Counted from the first letter of the stretch, positions 23,350-32,966 are shown. The stretch: DNA of 36,495 nt from Ignavibacteria bacterium CG1_02_37_35 (GCA_001871325.1 MNVA01000237.1:1-36495); one strand, 5' to 3'. The notes: generated from the sequence alone by a model not told the origin. Program-made: numbers and translations.

Positions 23350-26304
23350 TCAATTTTCCTTACTTAAAAACTTATCTACTACTTTTAAAAACTGCACTAC
23401 ATCAATCGGTTTAATGAGATAATCTTTAGCCCCGGCTTCAATTAATTGCTCGATCTGTTTTGTTACTGCATCTGCACTTAGAATAATAACCGGTGTTTCT
23501 GCGGTTCTCGGTTCTTCCTGCAAGAGCTTTAAAGCGATACTGCCATGAATGTCCGGAAGGTTAAGATCAAGCAGAATTAAATCCGGTTTGTAATCAATTG
23601 CAAACTGAACGGCATTTCTACCATACATATTCGTCATTAATTTAATTGATGGGCGATATGCTTCTAAAATTTGCTCAACTAATTGAATGTTTGAGAGATT
23701 ATCTTCGATATACAAGATCGTTCCGCTATTCTGTTTTATCGCTGTTTCCGGTTTAATTATTTCCCTTGTTCGTTCGTAGTAAACCTGCGGACTTTCCGTC
23801 TGTGGAAGCTCGATCCAAAAAGTGCTTCCTTTACCGACTTCACTTTCTACGCCAATTTTTCCATTCATTGCATCAATCAATTTTTTAGAAATGGCTAATC
23901 CGAGTCCGGTGCCTTCTGTTTCTGTTCTTTCTGCGCCAATCCGCTCGAACGGGTTAAAAAGTTTTTCTAAATGTTCTTGAGCAATACCCTGCCCCGTATC
24001 AATTACGCTAATTCTTATTACGTTATCTTTTTTCCCCTCTTCAGTTTTCTGCTGCCCTTGGACTGCCGACAGTGAACCGCCAACTTCCCGCCTCCCACTG
24101 CACTGAACCTTCACTGAACCTCCCTGCCGATTATATTTGACCGCATTATTAATTAAATTTAAAAGTACTTGCTTCAAACGCTGGTGATCTGCTCTTATAA
24201 AGAGTTTTTTATCTGTTGAAACATCTGATTCGAGCGTTATCTGATGCTCCTCGGCGAGATGACGAACAATATCAATCGTTTCCAAAATAACACCGAAAAT
24301 CTCAACCGGCTCAGGTGAAACTGTCAGTTTTCCAGATTCAATTCTTGCCATATCGAGCACTTCATTTATTAAATCTAAAAGATGCTTTCCACTTTTCAAG
24401 ATTTGATTCACACCTTCTTTGTGGGCAGGATCCGGTTCTTTCATATCCATCAATTGCGCAAAACCTAAGATCGAGTTCATGGGAGTTCTGAGTTCGTGAC
24501 TCATGCGTGAAAGGAACTCGCTCTTTGCAACATTTGCGCGTTCGGCTTCTGCTTTTGCTTTTGAAAGTTCGTTCTCATTTTTTTTACGTTCGGTGATATC
24601 CTCAATAGCGAGCAGAATGATTTGTTCTTTCCCCGTTCCTCTTTGAATTTTCCGGGCATTCAAAAGCATGATGCGTTTTCCGATTGTAGAAAAGTCATGC
24701 TTTACTTCATAGTTATCGAAAGTGGTCTTTTCGGGAAGGATTGTTTCTAACAGTTCTCTCAATTTAGGAATATTCCATTGGTGATTTCCCAGATCATAGA
24801 TAAGCGTTCCTATGGTCTCATCGGAATTTACTTTGAAGAAATCATAGAAAGAACGGCTGGCTTTAACTACCCTTAAATCTTGATCAAGAGCGAGCAGAGG
24901 TTCCCGTACCGTATTGATCAAGTTTTCAGCAAATTCACTAACTTCATCCGCAGATTTTTTAATCACTACAAGTTCTTTTCGGGTATTTTCCAGTCCGGTT
25001 TCTATCTTTTTCCGTTCAGTGATATCCTCGATGGCAAGAAGAATTATTTTTTCTTTACCGAAGGCTCTTTCAATCTGCCGGGCATTTAAAAGCATGATGC
25101 GTTTTCCGATGGTAGAAAAGTCATGTTTTACTTCATAGTTATCGAACGTTGCTTTTTCGGGAAGGATTGTCTCTAACAGTTCTCTCAATTTAGGAATATT
25201 CCATTGGTGATTTCCCAAATCATAGATGAGCGTTCCGATTGTTTCATCGGAATTTACTTTAAAGAAATCATAGAATGAACGGCTGGCTTTCACTACTCGT
25301 AAATCTTTATCCAGAGCAATTAAAGGTTCGCGTATAGTGTTGATCAAGTTTTCAGCGAATTCACTTACTTCATCCGCAGATTTTTTGATCACCACAAGTT
25401 CTTTTCGGGTTTTTTCCAGACCGGTCTCGATCTCCTTACGCCCGGTGATGTCTTCAATTGCAAGAAGAATTATTTTTTCTTTCCCGAAGGCTCTTTCAAT
25501 TTGGCGTGCATTTAAGAGCATGATGCGTTTCCCGATAGTAAAAAAGTCATGCTCAACTTCATAGTTATCGAACGTTGCTTTTTCGGGAAGAATTGTTTCT
25601 AACAGTTCTCTCAGTTTAGGAATATCCCATTGGTGATTTCCCAGATCGTAGATAAGTTTTCCTATTGTTTCATCTGAGCTTACTTTGAAGAAATCATAAA
25701 ATGAACGGCTGGCTTTAACTACTCTTAAATCTTTGTCCAGGACAAGTAAAGGTTCCCTCACCGTGTTGATTATGTTCTCAGCGAATTCACCCAATTCATC
25801 TGCAGATTTTTTAATTACTGCAAGTTCTTTGCGGGTTTTTTCCAGACCGGTTTCTATTTCCTTACGTTCGGTAATATCTTCAATGGCAAGGAGAATGATC
25901 TTCTCTTTTCCAAAAGCTCTTTCAATCTGCCTCGCATTCAAAAGCATGATGCGTTTTCCGATAGTAGAAAAGTCATGCTCAACTTCATAGTTGTCGAACG
26001 TAGCTTTTTCAGGAAGGATTGTCTCTAACAATTCTCTCAGTTTAGGAATATTCCACTGATGATTTCCCAGATCATAGATAAGGTTTCCAATAGTTTCATC
26101 TGAACTTACTTCGAAGAAATCGAAAAATGAACGGCTGGCTTTAACTACTCTTAAATCTTTGTCCAGGACAAGTAAAGGCTCCCGCAAAGTGTTGATAATA
26201 TTTTCTGCGAATTCACTAACTTCCTCTGCCGCCTTCAATTTAATTTTCGTGGGGGACGTTTTTTTAGCTGCCTTTAGTTCCCTTTTTTTATCCATCTTTG
26301 CCAT
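23350..26304 (-). CDS. Hybrid sensor kinase with four near-identical PAS repeats
   Basis: A 984-residue soluble hybrid kinase. Four PAS units of 142 residues each (28-169, 170-311, 312-453, and 454 to about 574) are followed by HisKA (H-box [11 protein letters not shown], about 595-660), HATPase (about 700-830; N-box [10 protein letters not shown]-box IDTGQGI, G2 GTGLGL) and a C-terminal receiver (about 860-980, Asp in LILLDLNLP). The PAS units are nearly identical, each running from EFAENxINT through RxSFxDFF to ERKxIET, so they arose by recent tandem duplication. No membrane segment or cofactor motif is seen. It is the first gene of the three-kinase operon, with promoter P5 only about 22 bp before the ATG. 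The related PAS in the CheB/CheR fusion suggests that both sense similar cues. Confidence 0.95.
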   Translation of the reverse strand: MAKMDKKRELKAAKKTSPTKIKLKAAEEVSEFAENIINTLREPLLVLDKDLRVVKASRSFFDFFEVSSDETIGNLIYDLGNHQWNIPKLRELLETILPEKATFDNYEVEHDFSTIGKRIMLLNARQIERAFGKEKIILLAIEDITERKEIETGLEKTRKELAVIKKSADELGEFAENIINTVREPLLVLDKDLRVVKASRSFYDFFKVSSDETIGKLIYDLGNHQWDIPKLRELLETILPEKATFDNYEVEHDFFTIGKRIMLLNARQIERAFGKEKIILLAIEDITGRKEIETGLEKTRKELVVIKKSADEVSEFAENLINTIREPLIALDKDLRVVKASRSFYDFFKVNSDETIGTLIYDLGNHQWNIPKLRELLETILPEKATFDNYEVKHDFSTIGKRIMLLNARQIERAFGKEKIILLAIEDITERKKIETGLENTRKELVVIKKSADEVSEFAENLINTVREPLLALDQDLRVVKASRSFYDFFKVNSDETIGTLIYDLGNHQWNIPKLRELLETILPEKTTFDNYEVKHDFSTIGKRIMLLNARKIQRGTGKEQIILLAIEDITERKKNENELSKAKAEAERANVAKSEFLSRMSHELRTPMNSILGFAQLMDMKEPDPAHKEGVNQILKSGKHLLDLINEVLDMARIESGKLTVSPEPVEIFGVILETIDIVRHLAEEHQITLESDVSTDKKLFIRADHQRLKQVLLNLINNAVKYNRQGGSVKVQCSGRREVGGSLSAVQGQQKTEEGKKDNVIRISVIDTGQGIAQEHLEKLFNPFERIGAERTETEGTGLGLAISKKLIDAMNGKIGVESEVGKGSTFWIELPQTESPQVYYERTREIIKPETAIKQNSGTILYIEDNLSNIQLVEQILEAYRPSIKLMTNMYGRNAVQFAIDYKPDLILLDLNLPDIHGSIALKLLQEEPRTAETPVIILSADAVTKQIEQLIEAGAKDYLIKPIDVVQFLKVVDKFLSKEN
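24520..26223 (-). repeat. Four tandem 426-bp PAS-coding repeats
   Basis: Landmarks such as the bases coding DNYEV recur at exact 426-bp intervals (plus-strand positions near 24720, 25146, 25572 and 25998). Units: 25798-26223, 25372-25797, 24946-25371, and 24520-24945, the last diverging after ERKK. Nucleotide identity is high, with many third-position differences only, so the copies are recent or are kept alike by gene conversion. Confidence 0.93.
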
Positions 26305-26326
26305 AATATAAACCTATGTTTAAGCC

Positions 26327-26388
26327 AAGATGAATCTATTTGGTACTAAAATCAATCCATCAAAAGGATGAAAAAGGAACTACATCTT
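26327..26388 (-). promoter_or_regulatory. Regulon promoter P5 (three-kinase operon)
   Basis: Minus strand: operator GTTCCTTTTT then CATCCTTTTG (26361-26380, preceded by AAGATGTA), 5 nt, -35 box TTGATT (26350-26355), 17-nt spacer, -10 CATCTT (26327-26332), the weakest -10 of the seven. The kinase start is only 22 bp further. The operator half lies at the edge of a ~195-bp block shared with P7. Confidence 0.68.
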
Positions 26389-26558
26389 TCACAAAACTTT
26401 GCTCAAGAAAAAACTACCTGCCCGCTACATTGCCGGCAGAGAAACCGACGGGAAGGGAAAAATGCACAATGAATATCAAACAAGGAATTTTGAATGATGA
26501 AGTTATAATACGGATTGCATTCACTTCGACATTCATTATTCCTTACTCATTATTGTCT
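26363..26558. repeat. Duplicated ~195-bp intergenic block, copy 1
   Basis: From AAAGGATGAAAAAGG to the end of palindrome R2 this block matches 36010-36205 with about five mismatches and no gap that I can see. It contains the regulon operator, an interior hairpin-like segment with CTGCC/GGCAG, and palindromic repeat R2 (26470-26560). It lies upstream of the four-PAS kinase; the other copy lies upstream of bacterioferritin. Confidence 0.93.
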
Positions 26559-26562
26559 ATTA

Positions 26563-27571
26563 GAGCATCTGCAAAATAAGAGTTGTCAGGGAACAAAGAA
26601 AATCTTAAATATGAAGAAGCAATTTTAAGAATAAAGCGGCAAAGAAATAGTGAAAACAAATCCTTTAGTAACCATAAAAAAGAGACAAAAATTATTTAGG
26701 TCGTTGACCGGAATTACCATAGAAAAATTTAACGAATTACTCAAGCAAGTAACCCCCTTATACGAAGCAGCCGAGGCGAAAAGATTATTCAAATCAAAAA
26801 AAATCAGAAAACAAGGTGGCGGCAGACAAAAAGATTTAGATTTACCAAATCAACTGCTCATGTTGTTGATGTATTATAGAATATATGTCTCACAAGAGTT
26901 TTTAGGACTCATCTTTGGGTTACATAATTGCAATGTATCACGACAATTAACTTATCTGCAACCACAATTAGCAAAAATCTTTAGAAGACCTGCTCAAAGA
27001 GTAAAGCTATCGGAAGAGGAGTTAACGGAAGAACAATTATTGAACATCTTTATCCTGGATGCCACCGAACAACAAATCAGACGGTCAAAGAAACAGCAGA
27101 AGAAATTCTACTCTGGAAAGAAGAAAAAGCATACTATCAAAAATCAACTAACCATAGCCCCTAACGGGAGGATATTAACCGTAAGTCGTTCTGTTCCAGG
27201 AAGTAAACATTACAAAAAGTTATATGATGAATCCCATTTAACCTATGCAAGAAATACAAAACCAATTTCAGACTTGGGTTACTTTAGAGCTGAAGGGATA
27301 ACTGTGCCTAATAAAAAACCAAAAGGGAAAGAATTAACCTTAGAACAGAAACAATTTAATAGAGAATTATCCAAACAACGAATAAAAATTGAGCACACAA
27401 TCGGAAGAATGAAAGTATTTCAAATTCTTTCTCAAAGGTATCGTAATGATTTAGCTAACCATTCACTTGTATTTAAGAATATCGCAGGCTTACATAATTT
27501 AATGTATGCTTAAAATTAAAAAGTCGTAAAACGCTAACGCCTTTTTATATAGGCTTATTTCGCAGGTACTC
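26563..27571 (+). mobile_element. IS5-family insertion sequence, complete
   Basis: About 1009 bp with imperfect terminal inverted repeats: GAGCATCTGCAAAATAAG at the left end (26563-26580), and GAGTACCTGCGAAATAAG as the reverse complement of the right end (27554-27571). There are three mismatches in 18. It is flanked by TA on both sides (26561-26562 and 27572-27573), a 2-bp target duplication as used by several IS5 subgroups (IS427-like). One transposase gene fills it. It inserted into the flank of palindromic repeat R2. Confidence 0.88.
26650..27513 (+). CDS. IS5-family DDE transposase
   Basis: A 287-residue transposase with an N-terminal helix-turn-helix region (about 15-110; FLGLIFGLHNCNVSRQL) and a DDE catalytic core. 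The triad candidates are Asp in FILDATEQQ (about 138), Asp in ISDLGYF (about 206) and Glu in KIEHTIGRMK (about 249). The pattern fits the DDE_4 / HTH_Tnp_4 type of the IS5 family. The start is GTG. The frame is intact with no need for frameshifting, so the element may be active. It is one of the few plus-strand genes and lies inside terminal repeats at 26563-26580 and 27554-27571. Confidence 0.93.
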   Translation: MKTNPLVTIKKRQKLFRSLTGITIEKFNELLKQVTPLYEAAEAKRLFKSKKIRKQGGGRQKDLDLPNQLLMLLMYYRIYVSQEFLGLIFGLHNCNVSRQLTYLQPQLAKIFRRPAQRVKLSEEELTEEQLLNIFILDATEQQIRRSKKQQKKFYSGKKKKHTIKNQLTIAPNGRILTVSRSVPGSKHYKKLYDESHLTYARNTKPISDLGYFRAEGITVPNKKPKGKELTLEQKQFNRELSKQRIKIEHTIGRMKVFQILSQRYRNDLANHSLVFKNIAGLHNLMYA

Positions 27572-27698
27572 TAATGTTAAGCACAATGAAAGCTGATAAT
27601 CCTAAAACGGTAAGACCAGTAAATATGCTTTGCGCTGGAATAAGAATTCCGAATAAAGCTATTAGCCCTATTCCAACTAATGCAGATGTGCTTAAAAA
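27555..27698 (-). pseudogene. Fragment of a membrane-protein gene
   Basis: Beyond cbpA on the minus strand, 47 codons without a stop encode a strongly hydrophobic stretch (SALVGIGLIALFGILIPAQ, then SIFTGLTVLGLSAFIVLNI), enough for two membrane helices. There is no start codon: a TAA lies just upstream in frame. The present stop is inside the insertion sequence's right end. It looks like a remnant of a small membrane protein, cut by deletion and by the IS. A chance AT-rich open frame is possible. Confidence 0.4.
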
Positions 27699-27718
27699 TT
27701 ATTCGATAGTTCAGGTCG

Positions 27719-28645
27719 CTATTTCCGAAATGCCGCTAATTTTTTAAATAATTCTGTTTCCTCATCGCTGAGATGTTCCGGAAGCAGGATATTAACTTTT
27801 ACTAACAGATTTCCAAACTCATTCTTCTTCCCATAAATTGGCATTCCAAGTCCTCTAAGCCTAAGTTCTTTAGCGTTTGGCGTTCCCTTCGGAATATTGA
27901 CTGTGATGTTTCCTCTCAGTGTCTTGATATGAGTCTTCCCGCCAAGAACAGCAGTGTACAAATCAACCGGGAGGTTACAGTAGAGATCGTTTCCATTTCG
28001 GTGAAATTCCGGATGCGATGCAATTTTGACGATGAGATAGAGATCTCCGTTTGGACCGCCGCCTATTCCTTGTCCCCCTTTGCCTGCAATTCTCAATTTT
28101 TGTTGATCTGCGATGCCTGGTTTGAGCGTTACTTTAATTGTTTGATTATTGACCTTGAAAAGCCTTACCGTTCCGTGATACGCTTCTTCAACCGAGATGG
28201 CTGTCTCTGTTTTAAGATCCTCGCCTTTGATAACAACGTTACGTCTTCCTCGCCGTTGGCTGCTGCGTTGTCCAAACAGTGTTTCAAAAAAATCATTAAC
28301 ACCCTGGTCGTCAAACATTCTATTGGATTCATGCGTGCTGGAACGGTGTGTTTGTCCACCGCCGCTGCTTGCGTACTTCGACCAGTCAAATCCTCCCGGC
28401 TGCGCTCCGGCATCTTCGTAGTGCTTCCAATCCGCACCGAACTGATCATACTTTTTTCGTTTCACCGGATCGCTGAGCACCTGGTTTGCTTCGCCGATGA
28501 CCTTGAACCGTTCTTCGGCGGACTTATCTCCGTTATTTTTATCCGGATGATATTTGTTGGCAAGCGTTCGGTACGCTTTTTTTATCTCTGCCGAAGTTGC
28601 TGTTTTTGCAACCCCCAAATCCTTGTAATAGTCTTTGTAGGTCAT
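27719..28645 (-). CDS. cbpA: DnaJ-family co-chaperone, CbpA type
   Basis: A 308-residue J-domain protein. The J-domain (about 1-72) has the essential HPD motif at His33-Asp35. A glycine-containing linker (about 75-130) is followed by the two-lobed C-terminal substrate-binding and dimerisation region (about 140-300). The DnaJ zinc finger (CxxCxGxG repeats) is absent, which separates it from DnaJ and places it with CbpA/DnaJ class II. It stimulates DnaK ATPase activity; dnaK itself is not in the window. It follows grpE by 51 bp and is probably co-transcribed with it, making a DnaK co-factor pair. No CIRCE or other heat-shock operator is visible upstream. Confidence 0.92.
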   Translation of the reverse strand: MTYKDYYKDLGVAKTATSAEIKKAYRTLANKYHPDKNNGDKSAEERFKVIGEANQVLSDPVKRKKYDQFGADWKHYEDAGAQPGGFDWSKYASSGGGQTHRSSTHESNRMFDDQGVNDFFETLFGQRSSQRRGRRNVVIKGEDLKTETAISVEEAYHGTVRLFKVNNQTIKVTLKPGIADQQKLRIAGKGGQGIGGGPNGDLYLIVKIASHPEFHRNGNDLYCNLPVDLYTAVLGGKTHIKTLRGNITVNIPKGTPNAKELRLRGLGMPIYGKKNEFGNLLVKVNILLPEHLSDEETELFKKLAAFRK

Positions 28646-28696
28646 AGTCTTACCTATCTGTATTCATTTCCGTAGCGCTAACACAAAAGATATTTA

Positions 28697-29194
28697 TCAT
28701 TCGGCAACCCGCACTTGTGCCGGGCGAAGTAATTCTTTATTCCAGAGATAACCGCACCGCAGTTCATCAACAACCATTCCCTCTTCTCCCCCTTCATTTT
28801 TTGCCATCGCAACAGCTTCATGCAAATTATGGTTGAAGGGCTTCCCGAGACTTTCGAAAGCGAAAACACCCTGCGCTTCCAACACTCCAAGAATTTTTTT
28901 GTGGATGATTCGCACTCCGTTCACAAAGGGTTGTTCAGCGTCGTTTGCATATTCCAACGCTTTTTCCATATCGTCTATAATCTCTAACAGCCTAAGCATC
29001 ATCCCCCGTTTGCTTTCCTCGGCAAGCTTAGCAATATCACGCTCCATGCGGCGGCGGTAGTTTCTGAAATCGGCGAGTGTGCGGAGATTCCGGTCGCGCT
29101 CATTTATTAGTTCTTCTTGCAAGCCCTGGATTTCTGTCATTAGATCAGCTGGTGGCAGCAGGCTCCTATCGTTCTCGTTTATTTCTAATTCCAT
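28697..29194 (-). CDS. grpE: Nucleotide exchange factor GrpE
   Basis: GrpE, the ADP/ATP exchange factor of DnaK, 165 residues. A long coiled coil (about 15-80; LADFRNYRRRMERD is the typical hinge region) leads to a four-helix part and a C-terminal beta wing (about 110-165) with FNHNLHEAVAM and GYLWNKELLRPAQVRVAE. The last motif is the GrpE signature (GY-x(3)-K-LLRPA-V-V). The N-terminus is short compared with other GrpE proteins. It is the first gene of the grpE-cbpA pair. Another grpE is expected with dnaK elsewhere in the genome, so this may be a second, stress-specific copy. That is inference. Confidence 0.92.
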   Translation of the reverse strand: MELEINENDRSLLPPADLMTEIQGLQEELINERDRNLRTLADFRNYRRRMERDIAKLAEESKRGMMLRLLEIIDDMEKALEYANDAEQPFVNGVRIIHKKILGVLEAQGVFAFESLGKPFNHNLHEAVAMAKNEGGEEGMVVDELRCGYLWNKELLRPAQVRVAE

Positions 29195-29315
29195 TTTACA
29201 TCTCGTATGCTTTCATCAAGTAATGTTTTTCAACTCTTATCCGGTAGAACACTTGATCTCCTGTCCTGAAATAGGATTACTAAATCCACCATATCGTACA
29301 AGACTAGTTTTCTTA

Positions 29316-30068
29316 TCATGGTTTTCTATGATCTCCATAATGATCGAAGAGTTCTCTTTCATATTTTACACTTATCGGTTGAGAAGAATTAAACTCAGGG
29401 CTATTCTTTATGGATTCCTGCATGAGATTCACATAAACTTTTGAATCTCCCCAATCAATACGCTTAATCCAATGCGGCGATAAAAGAACTTTTCTTCCCG
29501 GCAGCCAGTTGGTTGTATCTACAACTATGAAGTGAATATTCCACTTTTCATCATCAACGATATAGTCTTCCACATGTCCGATTTCACCATCGTTAGCTTG
29601 AATATAGTACCCCTCCACTTTCTCGGTGCTGCGTAAATGAGGATCATCGGGAGGTTTTTTAGCAGATTTCTTCTCTTCCTTCACCGGTTTGATATCGAAG
29701 ATTGGTACATAGGGACCCACTCCAACTCCATCGTAAAACACACTATCCCAATAAACCGGTAAACCGTAATGGGTAAACAATTTAATCTCGTGTTGGCGGG
29801 ATACGGTTTTTTGAGTTTCAAAATCGGGACTATTGCGAACCTGGTCCATGGTTAGGTTTACCTGGAATGTTTGTGACTTCCAATCAGTTAAACCCAGTGC
29901 TGCATGCGGAATAATTACTTTTCGCTCATTCAACCAGTTACCGGTTTCAACAACTAAGTAACGAATTGACCATGTAAGATCATCAAAGTAGAACTCACTT
30001 ACTTTTCCCAGCTCACCATCCTTTGCACTAATCGTATAGCCGACCAAACTATTTACACTACGTTGCAT
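29316..30068 (-). CDS. Double PRC-barrel domain protein
   Basis: A 250-residue protein made of two PRC-barrel modules in tandem: one at about 3-75 (SLVGYTISAKDGELGKVSEF) and one at about 140-215 (GYYIQANDGEIGHVEDYIVD). Each is followed by a W-x-IRYLVV/W-x-IHFIVV strand and a conserved GRKVLLSPHWI-type end. A similar tail repeats after each. PRC-barrels occur in photosynthetic reaction centres and in RimM; stand-alone forms like this have unknown function and are often near stress genes. I chose the start at 30068 because AAAGGAG lies just before that ATG. An in-frame upstream ATG at 30110 lacks one. It is about 120 bp upstream of grpE. Confidence 0.82.
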   Translation of the reverse strand: MQRSVNSLVGYTISAKDGELGKVSEFYFDDLTWSIRYLVVETGNWLNERKVIIPHAALGLTDWKSQTFQVNLTMDQVRNSPDFETQKTVSRQHEIKLFTHYGLPVYWDSVFYDGVGVGPYVPIFDIKPVKEEKKSAKKPPDDPHLRSTEKVEGYYIQANDGEIGHVEDYIVDDEKWNIHFIVVDTTNWLPGRKVLLSPHWIKRIDWGDSKVYVNLMQESIKNSPEFNSSQPISVKYERELFDHYGDHRKP

Positions 30069-30259
30069 ATTGACTCCTTTTTTATAGTATTTTTTTTCTT
30101 GGCACTTCACTTAAGAATAGAACAACTTATAGACCAAAAAGTAAATCACGGGCTTTTAAGTCAGCAAATTTCAGTTTGATCTTGCAAAGAAATTCTATTC
30201 AAGTTCGAGCGTGTGCATGTGATTCATCCATCAAGATCAAAGTCAATCTTTTAGTGAAA

Positions 30260-31048
30260 TCACAAACCAAACAAAACACTTACCGTGAACAGAATTGAAC
30301 TAATACTTCGTGCTTTTGAAATGAAATGTTCATCGTTCCCAGAGTATTGAGGGTCACGTTCATCATTCAATGAAAGATATGAATCAATGCGTTGGTCTTT
30401 TCCCGGATAGACATCGTTCCATTCTTTGCCGGAGAGATTCATCAAGTTGTACGAGAGATTAAAATCGAGTGATAGCAAAGGACCTACGCTCACTTCCGTT
30501 CCCGCACAGAATCCTACGCCAAACCGCGTTGCGCTTTGTACGCTATACGTTGCGCTCGGAACTTTCGAAACTCCTTGAAACGTTGTCTCGCCGCTGAACG
30601 AATTCATTGCGACGTTTAAACCGAGATACGGAGTAACGGGTACCAAAGGTAAGCTAAGACGAAATTCAGGTCCAATTTTCAACGACACAATCTTTTGCGA
30701 TATATCTACTCTTCCCAGTCCTGGTTCAGAATTTCCTGTGTTACTTAACGATGAGTAATCAATTTCACCTGCGAGATTAAATCCGGCAAATCCAATCTTT
30801 GCCTTTCCATGAATGTTAAGACCACTACTAAGTCCATATTTGGAACCGTTATAATATTCGATGGTTGAACCACTAAGGTCTGAAGCCGGACTCATAACAC
30901 CAATACCGCCGCCAAGTTTTAAGGTTACTTGCGCATTTGTTTGTAGGCTCATTAGTGCTGTGAGTGCAATAATTACAACTGAAAATTGAAGCGACCGAAT
31001 AAGCAGTCTCATAATACTCGAAGTTACTGTAAGATTTAAATGTTTCAT
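30260..31048 (-). CDS. Outer-membrane beta-barrel protein
   Basis: A 262-residue protein with an N-terminal signal peptide (hydrophobic core about 20-35, cleavage probably after the Ala of TNAQV near residue 39) and a mature part of alternating polar/hydrophobic strands rich in Gly, Ser and aromatic residues. It ends in a final strand with C-terminal ILFTVSVLFGL. It fits OmpA-like or OmpW-like small porin/beta-barrel proteins (PF13505 type), with no specific function visible. An AGAGG site precedes the ATG. It is the target of promoter P6, so the regulon touches the envelope as well as the mla operon. The gap 30111-30259 shows no feature. Confidence 0.75.
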   Translation of the reverse strand: MKHLNLTVTSSIMRLLIRSLQFSVVIIALTALMSLQTNAQVTLKLGGGIGVMSPASDLSGSTIEYYNGSKYGLSSGLNIHGKAKIGFAGFNLAGEIDYSSLSNTGNSEPGLGRVDISQKIVSLKIGPEFRLSLPLVPVTPYLGLNVAMNSFSGETTFQGVSKVPSATYSVQSATRFGVGFCAGTEVSVGPLLSLDFNLSYNLMNLSGKEWNDVYPGKDQRIDSYLSLNDERDPQYSGNDEHFISKARSISSILFTVSVLFGL

Positions 31049-31123
31049 GGAAACCTCTTTTTATGTTTATAATTTTTTACTGTGAATTTGTAAGACCTGT
31101 ATTAGTTTATTATTCACCGTATA

Positions 31124-31185
31124 AACATAGAAAGAAATGAAAGCCGGGTAAATAGTACAAAGGGATGAAAAAGGAACTACATCTT
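31124..31185 (-). promoter_or_regulatory. Regulon promoter P6 (outer-membrane protein)
   Basis: Minus strand: operator GTTCCTTTTT then CATCCCTTTG (31158-31177, preceded by AAGATGTA), 5 nt, -35 TTTACC (31147-31152), 17-nt spacer, -10 box TATGTT (31124-31129). The start codon of the barrel gene is about 75 bp beyond. Confidence 0.68.
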
Positions 31186-31235
31186 TTGGGTGAGGAAATT
31201 ATTTGACGTAGATTGTTTTTGTTGATGGGGCATCC

Positions 31236-31271
31236 GATGCAAATTGAACTCAATTTATTACCAATTGCATC
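31236..31271 (-). terminator. Hairpin after the acetolactate synthase-like gene
   Basis: GATGCAAATTG (31236-31246) pairs with CAATTGCATC (31262-31271) with one bulged base, 15-50 bp beyond the stop of the gene at 31286. No strong U-run follows, so this is a tentative terminator. Confidence 0.35.
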
Positions 31272-31285
31272 AATTTATTTATTTA

Positions 31286-32926
31286 TCAAAGAGTACATGT
31301 TTTTTCTTTAATTTCTTTATGCAGGATTGTATAGTTAAGTGAATAATCAACAGGAATATCAATAACGTGAACGCCGTTTGTATTTAGGCATTCATCAAGT
31401 TTAGCATTCAAGTGTTCAGTCGTAGTTATTCTATGACCATACGCTCCATAACTTTCAGCGTATTTTACGAAGTCGGGATTTCCAAAAGTTAGTCCAAAAT
31501 TTTCGGAACCTAATCTCTCTTGTGCCAGTTCAATCATTCCGTAAGAACCATCATTTAGAATGATTACCACTAAATTTAATTTTAACCTTACTGCTGTTTC
31601 TAACTCTTGAGAATTCATCATAAAGCCGCCATCACCGCAAACCGCAAGCACTTTTTTATTTGGATAAACAATTTTAGCTGCAATTGCGGAAGGAAGACCG
31701 GCTCCCATTGCCGCGAGAGCATTGTCCAATAAAAGTGTGTTGGGCTGATACGTCTGATAATTTCTTGCAAACCAGATTTTATATATTCCATTATCAAGAG
31801 TAACTATGCCATCTGCGGGCATGGTATCTCTTACACCCTTTACAATTCTTTGTGGCAAGACCGGGAATCTGTTATCTTCAAAATATTTTGTGAGATGTAA
31901 ATCGACTTCCTTTTTGACTCTGCCATAGAAAGAGAAATCCCAATGCGATTGTTTAGAAAGCATGTCGGTTAATTTATTTATGGAAGTTGCAATATCCCCG
32001 ACTATTTCTGATTGAGGGAAATAAACATCATCAACTTCTGCCGGGAAAAAATTAATGTGGATTACTTTTGTCTTTCCTTCTTCCATAAAAAAAGGAGGTT
32101 TTTCAACTACATCGTGTCCTACGTTAATTATTAAATCGGCTTTCTCAATAGCACAGTGAACAAAATCATCAGCGGACAATGCTGCCGTACCTAAAAACAA
32201 GGGATGCCTTTCATCAATTACTCCCTTTCCCATTTGTGTGTTGAAAAAATAGATCCCCGTCTTTTCAATAAATTTTAATAGAGAGCCGGAAGTTATTTCT
32301 CTATTGGCTCCAGCACCGATAAGTAACAGCGGCAGCTTAGATTTTTTTATTATTTCTGAAGCTTGCTCAATCGCTTTATTATCAGCAATTGGTCTTTGGA
32401 TCGGATGAATGTCGAAAAATCTAAAGTCAACTTCCTCCGATGCAATATCTTCCGGTAATTCAATATGTACAGCTCCGGGTCTTTCTTGTTCTGCTGTTCT
32501 AAATGCCTCCCGCACAACAGAAGGAAGATTATTCCCATCAACAATTCTATGTGTGTATTTGGTTAAGGGGCGCATCATATTAACAATATCTACTACTTGA
32601 AATTTTCCTTGTTTACTTTTTTTAATTGGCTTCTGTCCTGTAATCATTACCATTGGCATACCGCCCAATAGTGCATAAGCTGCAGGGGTAACTAAGTTTG
32701 TTGCGCCGGGACCTAAAGTCGATAAACAGACGCCCGGGTTACCCGTTAATCTTCCATAAGTGGCTGCCATAAATCCGGCGCCTTGTTCATGCCGTGTAAG
32801 AATTAATTTTATTTTTGAATTCTTCAGCGAATTTAGGAAGTCAAGGTTTTCTTCGCCGGGTATTCCGAAAATATATTTCACCCCTTCATTTTCCAATAAT
32901 TTAATAAATAGGTCTGAAGTCTTCAT
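31286..32926 (-). CDS. Acetolactate synthase-like TPP enzyme
   Basis: A thiamine-diphosphate enzyme of 546 residues with the three domains of the acetolactate synthase / pyruvate-oxidase family. The PYR domain (about 1-170) carries the catalytic Glu47 in RHEQGAGFMA. The central domain is about 190-320. The PP domain (about 360-530) has the TPP motif GDGGFMMNSQELET ending in NDGSYGMI. The size, the absence of a partner small-subunit gene and its isolation from valine/isoleucine genes suggest a catabolic AlsS-type enzyme that condenses two pyruvates to acetolactate. A related activity (another 2-keto acid decarboxylase) cannot be excluded. It starts 40 bp after the di-heme cytochrome gene with GGAACAA as ribosome-binding site, so the two may share a transcript. 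Confidence 0.82.
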   Translation of the reverse strand: MKTSDLFIKLLENEGVKYIFGIPGEENLDFLNSLKNSKIKLILTRHEQGAGFMAATYGRLTGNPGVCLSTLGPGATNLVTPAAYALLGGMPMVMITGQKPIKKSKQGKFQVVDIVNMMRPLTKYTHRIVDGNNLPSVVREAFRTAEQERPGAVHIELPEDIASEEVDFRFFDIHPIQRPIADNKAIEQASEIIKKSKLPLLLIGAGANREITSGSLLKFIEKTGIYFFNTQMGKGVIDERHPLFLGTAALSADDFVHCAIEKADLIINVGHDVVEKPPFFMEEGKTKVIHINFFPAEVDDVYFPQSEIVGDIATSINKLTDMLSKQSHWDFSFYGRVKKEVDLHLTKYFEDNRFPVLPQRIVKGVRDTMPADGIVTLDNGIYKIWFARNYQTYQPNTLLLDNALAAMGAGLPSAIAAKIVYPNKKVLAVCGDGGFMMNSQELETAVRLKLNLVVIILNDGSYGMIELAQERLGSENFGLTFGNPDFVKYAESYGAYGHRITTTEHLNAKLDECLNTNGVHVIDIPVDYSLNYTILHKEIKEKTCTL

Positions 32927-32966
32927 TCAATTTGTTCCATTACAATTATTTCTGAAATATCTTTTT

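Noticed and set aside
26327-26388. TTGAT-like boxes as FNR/CRP sites or a sigma-54 promoter
   Set aside because: No symmetric ATCAA half at FNR spacing and no TGGCA-N-TTGC; the constant 17-nt spacing to a -10 box fits a -35 element.
26340-26579. Open frame of 79 codons on the plus strand
   Set aside because: It consists of the P5 operator, the duplicated block and a palindromic repeat, ending at the insertion sequence.
27929-28675. Open frame of 248 codons antisense to cbpA
   Set aside because: Shadow of a well-supported gene; Cys/Phe/Ser-rich translation without domain features.
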